A stretch of DNA of 5,263 nucleotides from Novosphingobium sp. (lineage in GTDB: Bacteria > Pseudomonadota > Alphaproteobacteria > Sphingomonadales > Sphingomonadaceae), in assembly GCA_020853995.1 (NCBI GenBank), contig JADYXV010000053.1, forward strand, positions 1-5,263, given 5' to 3'. Position numbers and translations under genes: made by a program. Positions 1-5,263 of the stretch are shown here, piece by piece. The notes under the pieces were generated by a model that did not search any database, was not told the DNA's origin, and was given only the letters and a program-made list of their open reading frames with translations. Positions within the stretch are counted from its first letter, which is position 1. Each line of letters begins with the position of its first letter.

Positions 1-74
1 AGCTTGAGGCGGACTTCCCCCGTCACCCCGTGTGCGCCGGTTATGGCAGCGAGCGTGACGGGTTTGTCCGACAA
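1..74 (-). CDS. rimM: Ribosome maturation factor RimM, N-terminal fragment
   Basis: Only the first 24 codons are in the window; the gene continues beyond the left edge. The reading (LSDKPVTLAAITGAHG, then VTGEVRLK) matches the conserved RimM N-terminus, in which a short beta strand is followed by a G-A-H-G-hydrophobic-x-GEV(R/K) motif. RimM binds the 30S subunit through S19 and assists 16S rRNA maturation at the head domain. No in-frame ATG lies nearby. The TTG at 74-72 is the chosen start because a GGAAG ribosome-binding sequence lies 7 bases upstream (86-82) and because it begins just before the conserved region. The start falls 2 bases after the rpsP stop (TGA, 79-77), so the two genes are almost certainly translationally coupled. 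In most proteobacteria trmD and rplS follow rimM, but they are not visible here. Confidence 0.9.
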   Translation of the reverse strand, partial: MSDKPVTLAAITGAHGVTGEVRLK

Positions 75-76
75 GA

Positions 77-505
77 TCAGGCTTCCGTCTGCTCTTCAGC
101 AGCGGCTTCTGCCGGAGCTTCTTCAGCAACCGGTGCAGCAGCAGCAGCAGCTGCCGCTTCAGCGGCTTCAGCAGCCTTCTTGGCCTTGTCTTCAGCGCGG
201 TCCGTGGCCTTCTTGCCGGGGATGCCAGCGTTCGGGTTCAGCGTAACCTTGCGTTCCTTGATGCCAGCCTTGTCGAGCATACGGGCAACGCGGTCGGTTG
301 GCTGTGCGCCAACGCCCAGCCAGTAACGCACGCGATCTTCGATCAGACGGACGCGATTTTCATCGTCCTTGGCGAGCAGCGGGTTGTAAGTGCCGACCTG
401 CTCCAGATACTTGCCATCGCGCGGGGCGCGGCTGTTGGAGACGACAACCTTGTAGTACGGGCGCTTCTTTGAGCCACCACGCGAAAGACGAAGAGAAACA
501 GACAT
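77..505 (-). CDS. rpsP: 30S ribosomal protein S16 with long Ala-rich tail
   Basis: This 142-residue protein is small-subunit ribosomal protein S16, which binds 16S rRNA in the body of the 30S subunit and promotes its assembly. Residues 1-82 form the conserved core. The N-terminal LRLSRGGSKKRPYYKVVV stretch, the SRAPRDGKYLEQVGTYNP block (25-42) and the RYWLGVGAQPTDRVARML helix region (60-77) are all diagnostic. The core is about the size of the whole E. coli protein (82 residues). Residues about 83-142 are a basic, then Ala/Glu-rich extension (KKAAEAAEAA, eight alanines in a row near 117-124, then acidic repeats), likely helical or disordered. Longer S16 tails are common in alphaproteobacteria. 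The ATG at 505 is preceded by AAAGG at 518-514, a good ribosome-binding site. The gene lies 47 bp downstream of ffh and 2 bp upstream of rimM, consistent with one leftward operon. Confidence 0.97.
   Translation of the reverse strand: MSVSLRLSRGGSKKRPYYKVVVSNSRAPRDGKYLEQVGTYNPLLAKDDENRVRLIEDRVRYWLGVGAQPTDRVARMLDKAGIKERKVTLNPNAGIPGKKATDRAEDKAKKAAEAAEAAAAAAAAPVAEEAPAEAAAEEQTEA
82..86 (-). promoter_or_regulatory. Ribosome binding site deciding the rimM TTG start
   Basis: GGAAG on the minus strand lies inside the last codons of rpsP, 7 bases before the TTG at 74. The spacing is normal and no ATG or GTG is available in frame, so this site supports TTG initiation of rimM. Confidence 0.55.
135..151. 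repeat. GCA/TGC trinucleotide repeat inside rpsP tail
   Basis: Five GCA units plus GC run uninterrupted on the plus strand. Read on the minus strand they encode part of the polyalanine run of the S16 C-terminal tail. It is a short in-frame microsatellite, so slippage would alter tail length by whole alanines without breaking the frame. Confidence 0.8.
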
Positions 506-552
506 TAGATCAACCTTTCAGCGAAACTTAAGTAATCGAAACTTCAAAAAAT
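506..552 (-). other. Spacer between ffh and rpsP with short direct repeats
   Basis: The 47-bp spacer is much more AT-rich than the flanking genes. On the plus strand it holds the 8-mer CGAAACTT twice (522-529 and 537-544). The 7-mer TTCAGCG also occurs twice (517-523 and 552-558, the second overlapping the ffh stop). On the minus strand a TTTTTT run occurs just after the ffh stop, but the only palindrome before it is the 6-bp AGCGCT, too weak for an intrinsic terminator. The spacer carries the rpsP ribosome-binding site (AAAGG, 518-514). I infer read-through from ffh into rpsP, possibly with some internal processing. Confidence 0.5.
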
Positions 553-2037
553 TCAGCGCTTCTTGAGCAGGTCGTTCAGGTTGGATGGCAAGCCACTCGA
601 ACCCAGACCGGGCAATCCGCCCATACCGCCGCCCATTCCACCACCAAGCCCACCCGGACCCATTTGCTGGTCCAAACCCGGCATGGCGGCACCAAGGCCG
701 CCCTTGCCGAACAATGCACCCAAGCCCTTGAGGCCACCCATCTTCTTGATCTGCTTCATGGCCTTGGCCATTTCCTGATGCATTTTCAGAAGCTTGTTCA
801 CGTCCTGCACTTGCGTGCCGGAACCCTTTGCCACGCGGATCTTGCGCTTGGCGTTGAGCAGTTCGGGCTTTTCACGCTCTTTCGGCGTCATCGAACCGAT
901 GATCGCGTCCATGCGCAGCAGCACGCGGTCATCCATCCCGGATTGCGCCATTGCGGCCTTGGCCTTCTTCATGCCGGGCATCATGCCCGCCAATGCGCCA
1001 AGCCCGCCCATATTCTGCATCTGCCGCAATTGCGTGCGCAGGTCGTTCATGTCGAACTGACCTTTGGACATGCGCGCGGCAAGCTTTTCGGCATCTTCAA
1101 CCTGAATGGTCGCCGCCGCCTTTTCGACGATGGAGACAATGTCGCCCATGCCAAGGATTCGGCCAGCAACACGTTCAGGGTGGAACGGCTCAATCGCGTC
1201 AAGCTTTTCGCCGGTGCCGGCAAACTTGATCGGCTTGCCTGTGACCGCACGCATCGAAAGTGCCGCACCACCGCGCGCATCGCCGTCCATACGGGTCAGC
1301 ACGATGCCGGTAAGATTAACTTCGCCCGCGAAGGATTGCGCGACGTTGACCGCGTCCTGGCCCGTCAGCGAATCGACGACGAGCAGCGTTTCCTTGGGGA
1401 CCGAGACAGCCGAAACCGCCTTCATCTCGTCCATCAAGGCCTGATCGACGTGCAGACGGCCCGCCGTGTCGAGCATCAGCACGTCAACAGCTTGCAGTTT
1501 GGCCGCGTTCACCGCGCGCGTGGCGATATCAACGGGCAACTGACCCACGATGATCGGCAGCGTAGCAACGCCAGCCTGCTCACCCAGAACCTTGAGCTGT
1601 TCCTGCGCCGCCGGACGATTGACGTCCAGCGAGGCCATCAGGACTTTCTTGCCGTGCTTTTCTTTCAGCAGCTTGGCGATTTTGGCGGTGCTGGTGGTTT
1701 TACCCGAACCCTGCAAACCGACCATCATGATCACGACCGGCGGCGCTGCCACCAGATCGAGTTCCGCCGTGCCGCCGCCAAGCATTTCGACCAGCGCATC
1801 ATTGACGATCTTGACAACCTGCTGGCCCGGCGTGACCGAACGCAGCACCGATTGGCCAACGGCAAGTTCGGTAACATTATCGACAAAGCGGCGAACGACG
1901 GGCAGTGCAACGTCTGCTTCGAGCAGCGCGATGCGCACTTCGCGCATAGCTGCGCGCACGTCTTCTTCGTTCAGCGCGCCACGGCCACGCAGGCGATCGA
2001 AGACGCCTCCAAGCCGGTCTGACAGACTATCGAACAC
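553..2037 (-). CDS. ffh: Signal recognition particle protein Ffh (SRP54 GTPase)
   Basis: Ffh binds 4.5S RNA and hydrophobic signal sequences emerging from the ribosome, then docks at the receptor FtsY for co-translational membrane insertion. With the GTG start the protein has 494 residues. In order there are: an N-domain four-helix bundle with the ALLEADVAL motif (about 37-45); the NG GTPase domain with P-loop GLQGSGKT (107-114), DVNRPAAQEQL (138-148), DTAGR (190-194) and TRMDGDARGG (248-257, the TKxD-type guanine-recognition motif); and the methionine-rich M domain (about 323-430), including the RNA-binding segment KIRVAKGSGT (399-408). A Gly/Met-rich tail (about 433-478) precedes a short polar end, LNDLLKKR. 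Two starts exist, TTG at 2043 and GTG at 2037. GTG is preferred because it gives the canonical MFDSLSDRLGG N-terminus and has GGGA 7 bases upstream, whereas TTG would sit on top of that site. It heads the leftward cluster with rpsP and rimM. Confidence 0.97.
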   Translation of the reverse strand: MFDSLSDRLGGVFDRLRGRGALNEEDVRAAMREVRIALLEADVALPVVRRFVDNVTELAVGQSVLRSVTPGQQVVKIVNDALVEMLGGGTAELDLVAAPPVVIMMVGLQGSGKTTSTAKIAKLLKEKHGKKVLMASLDVNRPAAQEQLKVLGEQAGVATLPIIVGQLPVDIATRAVNAAKLQAVDVLMLDTAGRLHVDQALMDEMKAVSAVSVPKETLLVVDSLTGQDAVNVAQSFAGEVNLTGIVLTRMDGDARGGAALSMRAVTGKPIKFAGTGEKLDAIEPFHPERVAGRILGMGDIVSIVEKAAATIQVEDAEKLAARMSKGQFDMNDLRTQLRQMQNMGGLGALAGMMPGMKKAKAAMAQSGMDDRVLLRMDAIIGSMTPKEREKPELLNAKRKIRVAKGSGTQVQDVNKLLKMHQEMAKAMKQIKKMGGLKGLGALFGKGGLGAAMPGLDQQMGPGGLGGGMGGGMGGLPGLGSSGLPSNLNDLLKKR

Positions 2038-2044
2038 GCACAAT

Positions 2045-2048
2045 TCCC
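2045..2048 (-). promoter_or_regulatory. Ribosome binding site deciding the ffh GTG start
   Basis: GGGA on the minus strand lies 7 bases ahead of the GTG at 2037-2035. It is only one base from the alternative TTG at 2043, which is too close for initiation there, so the site selects GTG. Confidence 0.55.
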
Positions 2049-2075
2049 ATCATCAAGCCCTTGCCTGCCCGCCAA

Positions 2076-2092
2076 TTTCGCATAACGCGAAA
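2076..2092 (-). promoter_or_regulatory. Small hairpin in the presumed ffh leader (proximal)
   Basis: TTTCGC and GCGAAA form a perfect 6-bp inverted repeat around a 5-base loop. It lies about 40 bp upstream of the ffh GTG codon. It would be part of the ffh leader RNA if transcription starts farther upstream, or it could be a small protein-binding palindrome. Function unknown. Confidence 0.35.
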
Positions 2093-2098
2093 AACGCC

Positions 2099-2120
2099 GG
2101 TGGGCGAAACCTCGCCGACC
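2099..2120 (-). promoter_or_regulatory. Hairpin in the presumed ffh leader (distal)
   Basis: On the minus strand GGT-C-GGCGA pairs with TCGCC-C-ACC around a GGTT tetraloop, giving eight base pairs with one C-C mismatch. The downstream arm can instead pair with the following GGCG: CGCC-CACC-GGCG at 2106-2095, then TTTTT at 2094-2090. That alternative is a very short terminator-like structure. The two pairings exclude each other, but the 4-bp alternative stem is weak. No promoter is known, so transcription of this segment is assumed. Confidence 0.35.
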
Positions 2121-2300
2121 AGCGTGTGGCATCCTGAACAGGGGCCGTTGTCGAATCCGCAGACGTGCAAAGCCCATCTGCTGCGCGGCTCTTACCCGCG
2201 ATTGCGCGCGCTGGCAAGTAAAGCTGTCAGTGGCGCCCACCGAATCGCACGGAAAGCTCATATTAACCAAAACTTCAGCACGTTTGCGGTAAAACAGTAA

Positions 2301-2334
2301 CAGGGCAATTCGTCGGCAGACGATTGCAGGGCAA
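2301..2334 (+). repeat. Direct repeat CAGGGCAA flanking the hairpin
   Basis: The 8-mer CAGGGCAA occurs at 2301-2308 and 2327-2334, 26 bp apart start to start, overlapping both edges of the hairpin at 2305-2327. It may be a pair of protein-binding half-sites or chance. Confidence 0.4.
2305..2327 (+). promoter_or_regulatory. Hairpin upstream of the GGDEF-EAL gene
   Basis: GCAA-T-TCGTC (2305-2314) pairs with GACGA-TTGC (2319-2327) around the loop GGCA, giving nine base pairs with one bulged T. It ends 8 bases before the ribosome-binding site of the following gene, so it could act as a 5'-UTR structure affecting translation or stability, or as an operator. It overlaps the alternative TTG start at 2324, which argues against that codon as the real start. 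Function is not known. Confidence 0.4.
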
Positions 2335-2337
2335 AAC

Positions 2338-2342
2338 GGAAG
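2338..2342 (+). promoter_or_regulatory. Ribosome binding site for the GGDEF-EAL gene
   Basis: GGAAG sits 8 bases before the ATG at 2351. A stronger-looking AGGGG at 2344-2348 is only 2 bases from that ATG and so is badly placed. The site supports ATG 2351 over the in-frame TTG at 2324. Confidence 0.5.
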
Positions 2343-2350
2343 CAGGGGTA

Positions 2351-4003
2351 ATGGCAAGTAAGCCGCAAGACCGCAGTGACGGTCACTATACCATCGCCAA
2401 AGCTGACAAGGACATCATCGGCCTTGGCGTCGTTGTCGCTATGATCGTTCTGATCATCGCCACCGGATCTTCTGCCCTTGCTGATGCTGTCACCGCATTG
2501 ATCAGCCATGGTCAGCCCCGCAACCAGATGCTGAGTGCAGCCTTGCTGCTCAACGTCGCGCTGCTGATGTTCGGCTTCCGCCGCTACAGGGATTTGACCG
2601 CAGAAGTAAGACAGCGCCGCCAGGCCGAGGAAATGTCCCGCAGCATTGCCCAAACCGACCCCCTCACCGGCTGCCTCAACCGCCTGACCGTGGACGAGGC
2701 GTTGCAAGCCATGATTACAAGCGCACGCCGGACCGGTCACGAAGTTGTTGCGATTGTCATCGACCTTGATCACTTCAAAAGATCAAACGATGTTCACGGC
2801 CATCTGACGGGTGATGCAGTGCTTTTGGAGGCCTCACGTCGGATCCGCTCGGCCTTGCCCGATGGATCCATCATGGCCCGCCTTGGTGGAGACGAATTTG
2901 CATGCGCGGCAATTTATGACCCCGACCATGTGACCGCGATTGACCGGTTGGTTTTGCACATCAACCAGTTGGTAGCCCGCCCGATCGTCATTGATCATTT
3001 GTCAATCGAGGTTACCGCATCGGTCGGTCTGGCAAGTACCGCCACTGAACATACCGCCGAGCCTGCAAAATTGGCTACTGCACTGCTACATCACGCGGAC
3101 CTTGCGATGTATCAGGCCAAGAAGTCCGGGCGGAACGGTTATCGCTGGTTCGATGCCGGCCTGGAAAGGGAACTGCGTTACCGTAACGAACTGGAGCGCG
3201 GCATCCGCGAAGGCATTCCCGCCGGGGAGTTCGTGCCATATTACGAAAAGCAGATCGATCTCGACAGCGGAGAATTGACCGGCTTTGAAATGCTCGCCCG
3301 TTGGAAAAATCCGCGTCGAGGCTTGCTTTCACCTGATATTTTCATCCCTGTGGCCGAGGAAATCGGTCTGATATCCGACCTTTCCGAATCCCTTATCCGC
3401 CAAGCCCTTTCCGATGCGCGCGAATGGGACCCCCGCCTTACCTTGTCAGTCAATATATCGCCCATCCAGTTGCGCGACCCCTGGTTTGCGCAACGGTTGC
3501 TGAAGCTTTTGCAAGAAGCCAACTTTCCGCCGCACCGGCTTGATATTGAAATCACTGAAAGCTGCCTGCACGAAAACATTGGCATGGTACGCACGCTCAT
3601 TACCAGCTTGCGCAATCAGGGCATCCGCATCAGCCTGGACGACTTCGGGACGGGCTATTCCAGCTTTGCCCAATTGCGCACGTTGCCGTTCGACAGGATC
3701 AAGATCGACCGCTATTTCGTTTCCAACCTTGATAGCAACAAGGACAGCGCCACCATCATCGGAGCGATTTCCTCGCTCGGCAAAGGCCTTGGCCTGCCGA
3801 TTACAGCAGAAGGTATCGAAACCTCTGCGGTGCTGGACGAATTGCGCAAGTATGGCTCGTTCAAGGGCCAAGGTTACCTCTACGGCCAGCCAAGCGACGC
3901 GCAAAGCGTGCACACCATGCTTGCCAATCAAAACATGCTTCGCGGACTGTCTATAGATCCATCGGCGTCAACTTACCCGTTCCAGCAAGCCGCGGCAGCC
4001 TAA
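2351..4003 (+). CDS. Membrane-anchored GGDEF-EAL cyclic-di-GMP protein
   Basis: A 550-residue bifunctional-type enzyme of c-di-GMP turnover: GGDEF domains make c-di-GMP from two GTP, and EAL domains hydrolyse it to pGpG. Two hydrophobic segments (about 22-42 and 58-76) predict a membrane hairpin, followed by a short charged, coiled-coil-like linker (78-98). GGDEF domain, about 99-268: DPLTGCLNR (103-111), DLDHFKRSND (138-147) and an exact GGDEF (179-183). The RxxD inhibitory site expected just upstream is absent (PDGS at 170-173). EAL domain, about 280-525: the signature is EML (313-315) in FEMLARW. The catalytic and metal ligands all appear present: E313, N368, E400, D430-D431 of DDFGTGYSS, K451, E487 of AEGIE, and Q507 of GQGYLYG. 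Both halves therefore look competent; net direction cannot be told. No known sensory domain is seen. ATG 2351 was chosen over TTG 2324 for its ribosome-binding site. dapF follows after 52 bp with no terminator visible. Confidence 0.95.
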   Translation: MASKPQDRSDGHYTIAKADKDIIGLGVVVAMIVLIIATGSSALADAVTALISHGQPRNQMLSAALLLNVALLMFGFRRYRDLTAEVRQRRQAEEMSRSIAQTDPLTGCLNRLTVDEALQAMITSARRTGHEVVAIVIDLDHFKRSNDVHGHLTGDAVLLEASRRIRSALPDGSIMARLGGDEFACAAIYDPDHVTAIDRLVLHINQLVARPIVIDHLSIEVTASVGLASTATEHTAEPAKLATALLHHADLAMYQAKKSGRNGYRWFDAGLERELRYRNELERGIREGIPAGEFVPYYEKQIDLDSGELTGFEMLARWKNPRRGLLSPDIFIPVAEEIGLISDLSESLIRQALSDAREWDPRLTLSVNISPIQLRDPWFAQRLLKLLQEANFPPHRLDIEITESCLHENIGMVRTLITSLRNQGIRISLDDFGTGYSSFAQLRTLPFDRIKIDRYFVSNLDSNKDSATIIGAISSLGKGLGLPITAEGIETSAVLDELRKYGSFKGQGYLYGQPSDAQSVHTMLANQNMLRGLSIDPSASTYPFQQAAAA

Positions 4004-4055
4004 ACTATCCGCCTGCGCATTGCCCTTCATGGGCTAAGTGCTTATGTCGCGCGGC

Positions 4056-4865
4056 ATGCGCATTCCTTTCCGCAAAATGCATGGTCTCGGCAACGACTTC
4101 GTGGTGATTGACGCCCGCGAGATGGCTGTGCCGATGTCCCCCCGTCGCGCCGCCGCGTTGGCTGACCGCCGCACCGGCATAGGCTGCGACCAGTTGATCG
4201 TGATCGAACCGTCCTTGCGCGCCAATGTGCGCATGCGGATTTTCAATAACGATGGCAGCGAAGTCGAGGCTTGCGGCAACGCCAGCCGCGCGGTCGGCCT
4301 GCTGCTTGGCGGCACACAAACCATAGAAACGCTGGGCGGATTGATCCGCTCAGACGCCAGCCCGCAGGGCGTATCGGTCGATATGGGCGCGCCGCGTTTG
4401 AAATGGGACGAAATTCCCGTTGCCTATGCAATGGACACGCTGGAAATGCCGGTCGGCTGGGAAGAACTGGAAAATCCGGTTGGCGTCAACGTCGGCAATC
4501 CCCACGTCATTTTCTTCGTGGCCGATGTCGATGCGGTTGATCTTGAGCGGCTTGGCCCGATGATCGAGAATGATCCGCTGTTTCCTGAACGCATCAACGT
4601 GAACATCGCCAGCCGCGTCGGACCTGATCACCTTGCCCTGCGCGTGTGGGAACGCGGCGTCGGCCTTACCAGAGCATGTGGTACCGGAGCTTGCGCCACC
4701 GCAGTTGCGGCAATCCGTCGCAAGTTGACTGGCCGCACCGTCCGGGTCGATCTTCCCGGCGGCCCGCTGACCATCGCTTGGCCCGAAGGCGGCAACATCG
4801 AAATGACCGGCCCTGCAGCGTTCAGTTTCGAAGGGATGTTCGAGGACGCCGAATACCCTCTATGA
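4056..4865 (+). CDS. dapF: Diaminopimelate epimerase DapF
   Basis: DapF interconverts LL- and meso-diaminopimelate without a cofactor, in the cytoplasm, supplying lysine and peptidoglycan synthesis. The 269-residue product is of normal family length. It starts with the diagnostic KMHGLGNDFVVID (7-19). The first catalytic cysteine is C73 in EVEACGNASR, preceded by RIFNNDGSE. The second is C208 in TRACGTGACA, with ERG just before it (199-201) and the substrate-binding NPH at 148-150. The CGN motif is followed by ASRAV rather than the more usual GARC or ATRC, a minor variation that leaves the catalytic cysteine intact. In-frame starts also exist at GTG 4038 and ATG 4044. ATG 4056 is preferred because MRIPFRKMHGLGNDF fits the family N-terminus, but no strong ribosome-binding site distinguishes them. 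It may be co-transcribed from the upstream gene, and it overlaps the next gene by 4 bp. Confidence 0.95.
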   Translation: MRIPFRKMHGLGNDFVVIDAREMAVPMSPRRAAALADRRTGIGCDQLIVIEPSLRANVRMRIFNNDGSEVEACGNASRAVGLLLGGTQTIETLGGLIRSDASPQGVSVDMGAPRLKWDEIPVAYAMDTLEMPVGWEELENPVGVNVGNPHVIFFVADVDAVDLERLGPMIENDPLFPERINVNIASRVGPDHLALRVWERGVGLTRACGTGACATAVAAIRRKLTGRTVRVDLPGGPLTIAWPEGGNIEMTGPAAFSFEGMFEDAEYPL

Positions 4866-5263
4866 CCACACAGGTTGTATCTCTTGGCTGCCGGTTAAAC
4901 ATCGCGGAAAGCGAGACGATCCGGGCGATGCTGCAAGATGCGCCCGCGACAGTCGTGGTCAATTCCTGCGCGGTCACGGCCGAAGCCGTGCGCCAATCGC
5001 GCCGCGCCGTCCGCCGGTTGCGCCGCGAACATCCCGAAGCACGGCTTGTCGTCACCGGCTGTGCCGCCACGATTGAACAAGCCAGCTTTGCGCAAATGCC
5101 CGAAGTTGATGCGGTCGTGCCCAATGCCGAGAAACTGCTCGTCCGTCATTGGACGCAGGGCAATGCCAAGCCCGCAGGTATCTCGGAAAGCCACACCCGC
5201 TCTTTCGTCCCCGTGCAGAACGGTTGCGATCATGCCTGCACCTTCTGCATCATCCCGCAAGGG
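4862..5263 (+). CDS. mtaB: tRNA methylthiotransferase, MtaB type, N-terminal part
   Basis: The first 134 codons of a MiaB-family radical-SAM enzyme are present; the rest lies beyond the right edge. MtaB converts t6A to ms2t6A at position 37 of ANN-decoding tRNAs. The N-terminal methylthiotransferase (UPF0004) domain shows its three iron-sulfur cysteines: C10 in SLGCRLNIAESE, C36 in NSCAVTAEAV and C67 in VVTGCAA. The radical-SAM cluster motif CxxxCxxC follows (C122, C126, C129 in NGCDHACTFC). The SLGCRLN and NSCAVT wording favours MtaB over MiaB (typically GCQMN and NTC) and RimO, though the C-terminal half would be needed to be certain. The start codon overlaps the dapF stop (ATGA), implying translational coupling. 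The nearest purine-rich site, GAGGA at 4842-4846, is 15 bases away, so coupling is probably the main route of initiation. In related genomes ftsY often follows. Confidence 0.93.
   Translation, partial: MTTQVVSLGCRLNIAESETIRAMLQDAPATVVVNSCAVTAEAVRQSRRAVRRLRREHPEARLVVTGCAATIEQASFAQMPEVDAVVPNAEKLLVRHWTQGNAKPAGISESHTRSFVPVQNGCDHACTFCIIPQG

Larger units (their letters stand above)
2038..2350. other. Divergent intergenic region, ffh / GGDEF-EAL gene
   Basis: About 310 bp separate the two divergent start codons, so promoters for both directions are expected here. I could not read a convincing sigma-70-type -35/-10 pair on either strand. The most AT-rich patch is 2258-2300, closer to the plus-strand gene. 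Open frames crossing the region (for example minus 2357-1971 and plus 2061-2300) have no recognisable protein signature. They also conflict with the flanking genes or leader structures, so I do not call them. No tRNA cloverleaf and no SRP RNA signature (the GGAAGGAAGCA-like loop) was seen. Hairpins and a direct repeat are listed separately. Confidence 0.7.

Noticed and set aside
545..562. Terminator after ffh (AGCGCT followed by a T run on the minus strand)
   Set aside because: The palindrome is only 6 bp with no loop and lies within the last codons of ffh; it cannot form a proper intrinsic terminator, and rpsP follows in the same direction.
664..2022. 452-codon open frame on the plus strand opposite ffh
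   Set aside because: It lies entirely antisense to a well-supported ffh and its His/Arg/Asp-rich product resembles no known family. Long antisense frames are expected from the codon bias of GC-rich genes.
1550..2137. 195-codon plus-strand frame reaching from ffh into the intergenic region
   Set aside because: Ser/Thr/Arg-rich low-complexity translation, antisense to ffh for most of its length, no recognisable domain.
2190..2217. Possible minus-strand promoter TTGCCA - 16 bp - GTAAGA for ffh
   Set aside because: The -35 is acceptable but the -10 matches the consensus poorly, and the position would leave a leader of about 150 bases; not strong enough to annotate.
2324..2350. TTG at 2324 as the start of the GGDEF-EAL gene
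   Set aside because: The codon lies in the 3' arm of the hairpin and adds nine residues of no clear value; ATG 2351 has GGAAG at a proper 8-base spacing.
2038..2350. Search for a tRNA, SRP RNA or c-di-GMP riboswitch in the intergenic region
   Set aside because: No cloverleaf with a GTTCRA-type T-loop, no SRP RNA tetraloop/symmetric-loop sequence, and no GEMM-like core was seen.
1971..2357. 128-codon minus-strand frame across the divergent intergenic region
   Set aside because: It overlaps the ffh start in another frame, would span both ffh leader hairpins, and its product has no recognisable motif.

Overview
The window looks like a chromosomal housekeeping region of an alphaproteobacterium, most likely a member of the Sphingomonadales (Novosphingobium/Sphingomonas/Erythrobacter type). 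This placement is an inference. It rests on fairly high GC, the style of the Ffh, S16 and DapF proteins (an Ala/Glu-rich tail on S16, a Gly/Met-rich tail on Ffh), and gene order recalled from that group. No rRNA or other taxonomic marker is present.

Left half (1-2037, minus strand): the SRP/ribosome cluster ffh - rpsP - rimM, read leftward. ffh (signal recognition particle GTPase) and rpsP (ribosomal protein S16) are complete and separated by a 47-bp spacer. rimM (16S rRNA processing factor) begins 2 bases after the rpsP stop codon at a TTG codon and runs off the left edge after 24 codons. The three genes serve ribosome assembly and co-translational membrane targeting.

Middle (2038-2350): a divergent intergenic region of about 310 bp. 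It should hold the promoters for both directions, but no convincing -35/-10 pair could be read. It does contain two small hairpins on the ffh side. On the other side it has a hairpin with an 8-bp direct repeat just ahead of the next gene.

Right half (2351-5263, plus strand): a membrane-anchored GGDEF-EAL protein (c-di-GMP turnover; both domains keep their catalytic residues, the EAL signature reads EML, and the GGDEF inhibitory site is absent). It is followed by dapF (diaminopimelate epimerase) and, overlapping it by 4 bp (ATGA), the 5' part of an mtaB-type tRNA methylthiotransferase gene cut by the right edge. The three genes may share a transcript, since no terminator is visible between them. 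Functionally, dapF (lysine/peptidoglycan) and mtaB (tRNA modification) are housekeeping genes. The signalling gene is the one accessory element, sitting between ffh and dapF.

No mobile element, CRISPR array, tRNA or rRNA was found, and nothing suggests a wholly new system. The most noteworthy points are the signalling gene in a housekeeping locus and the unexplained leader structures on both sides of the divergent intergenic region.
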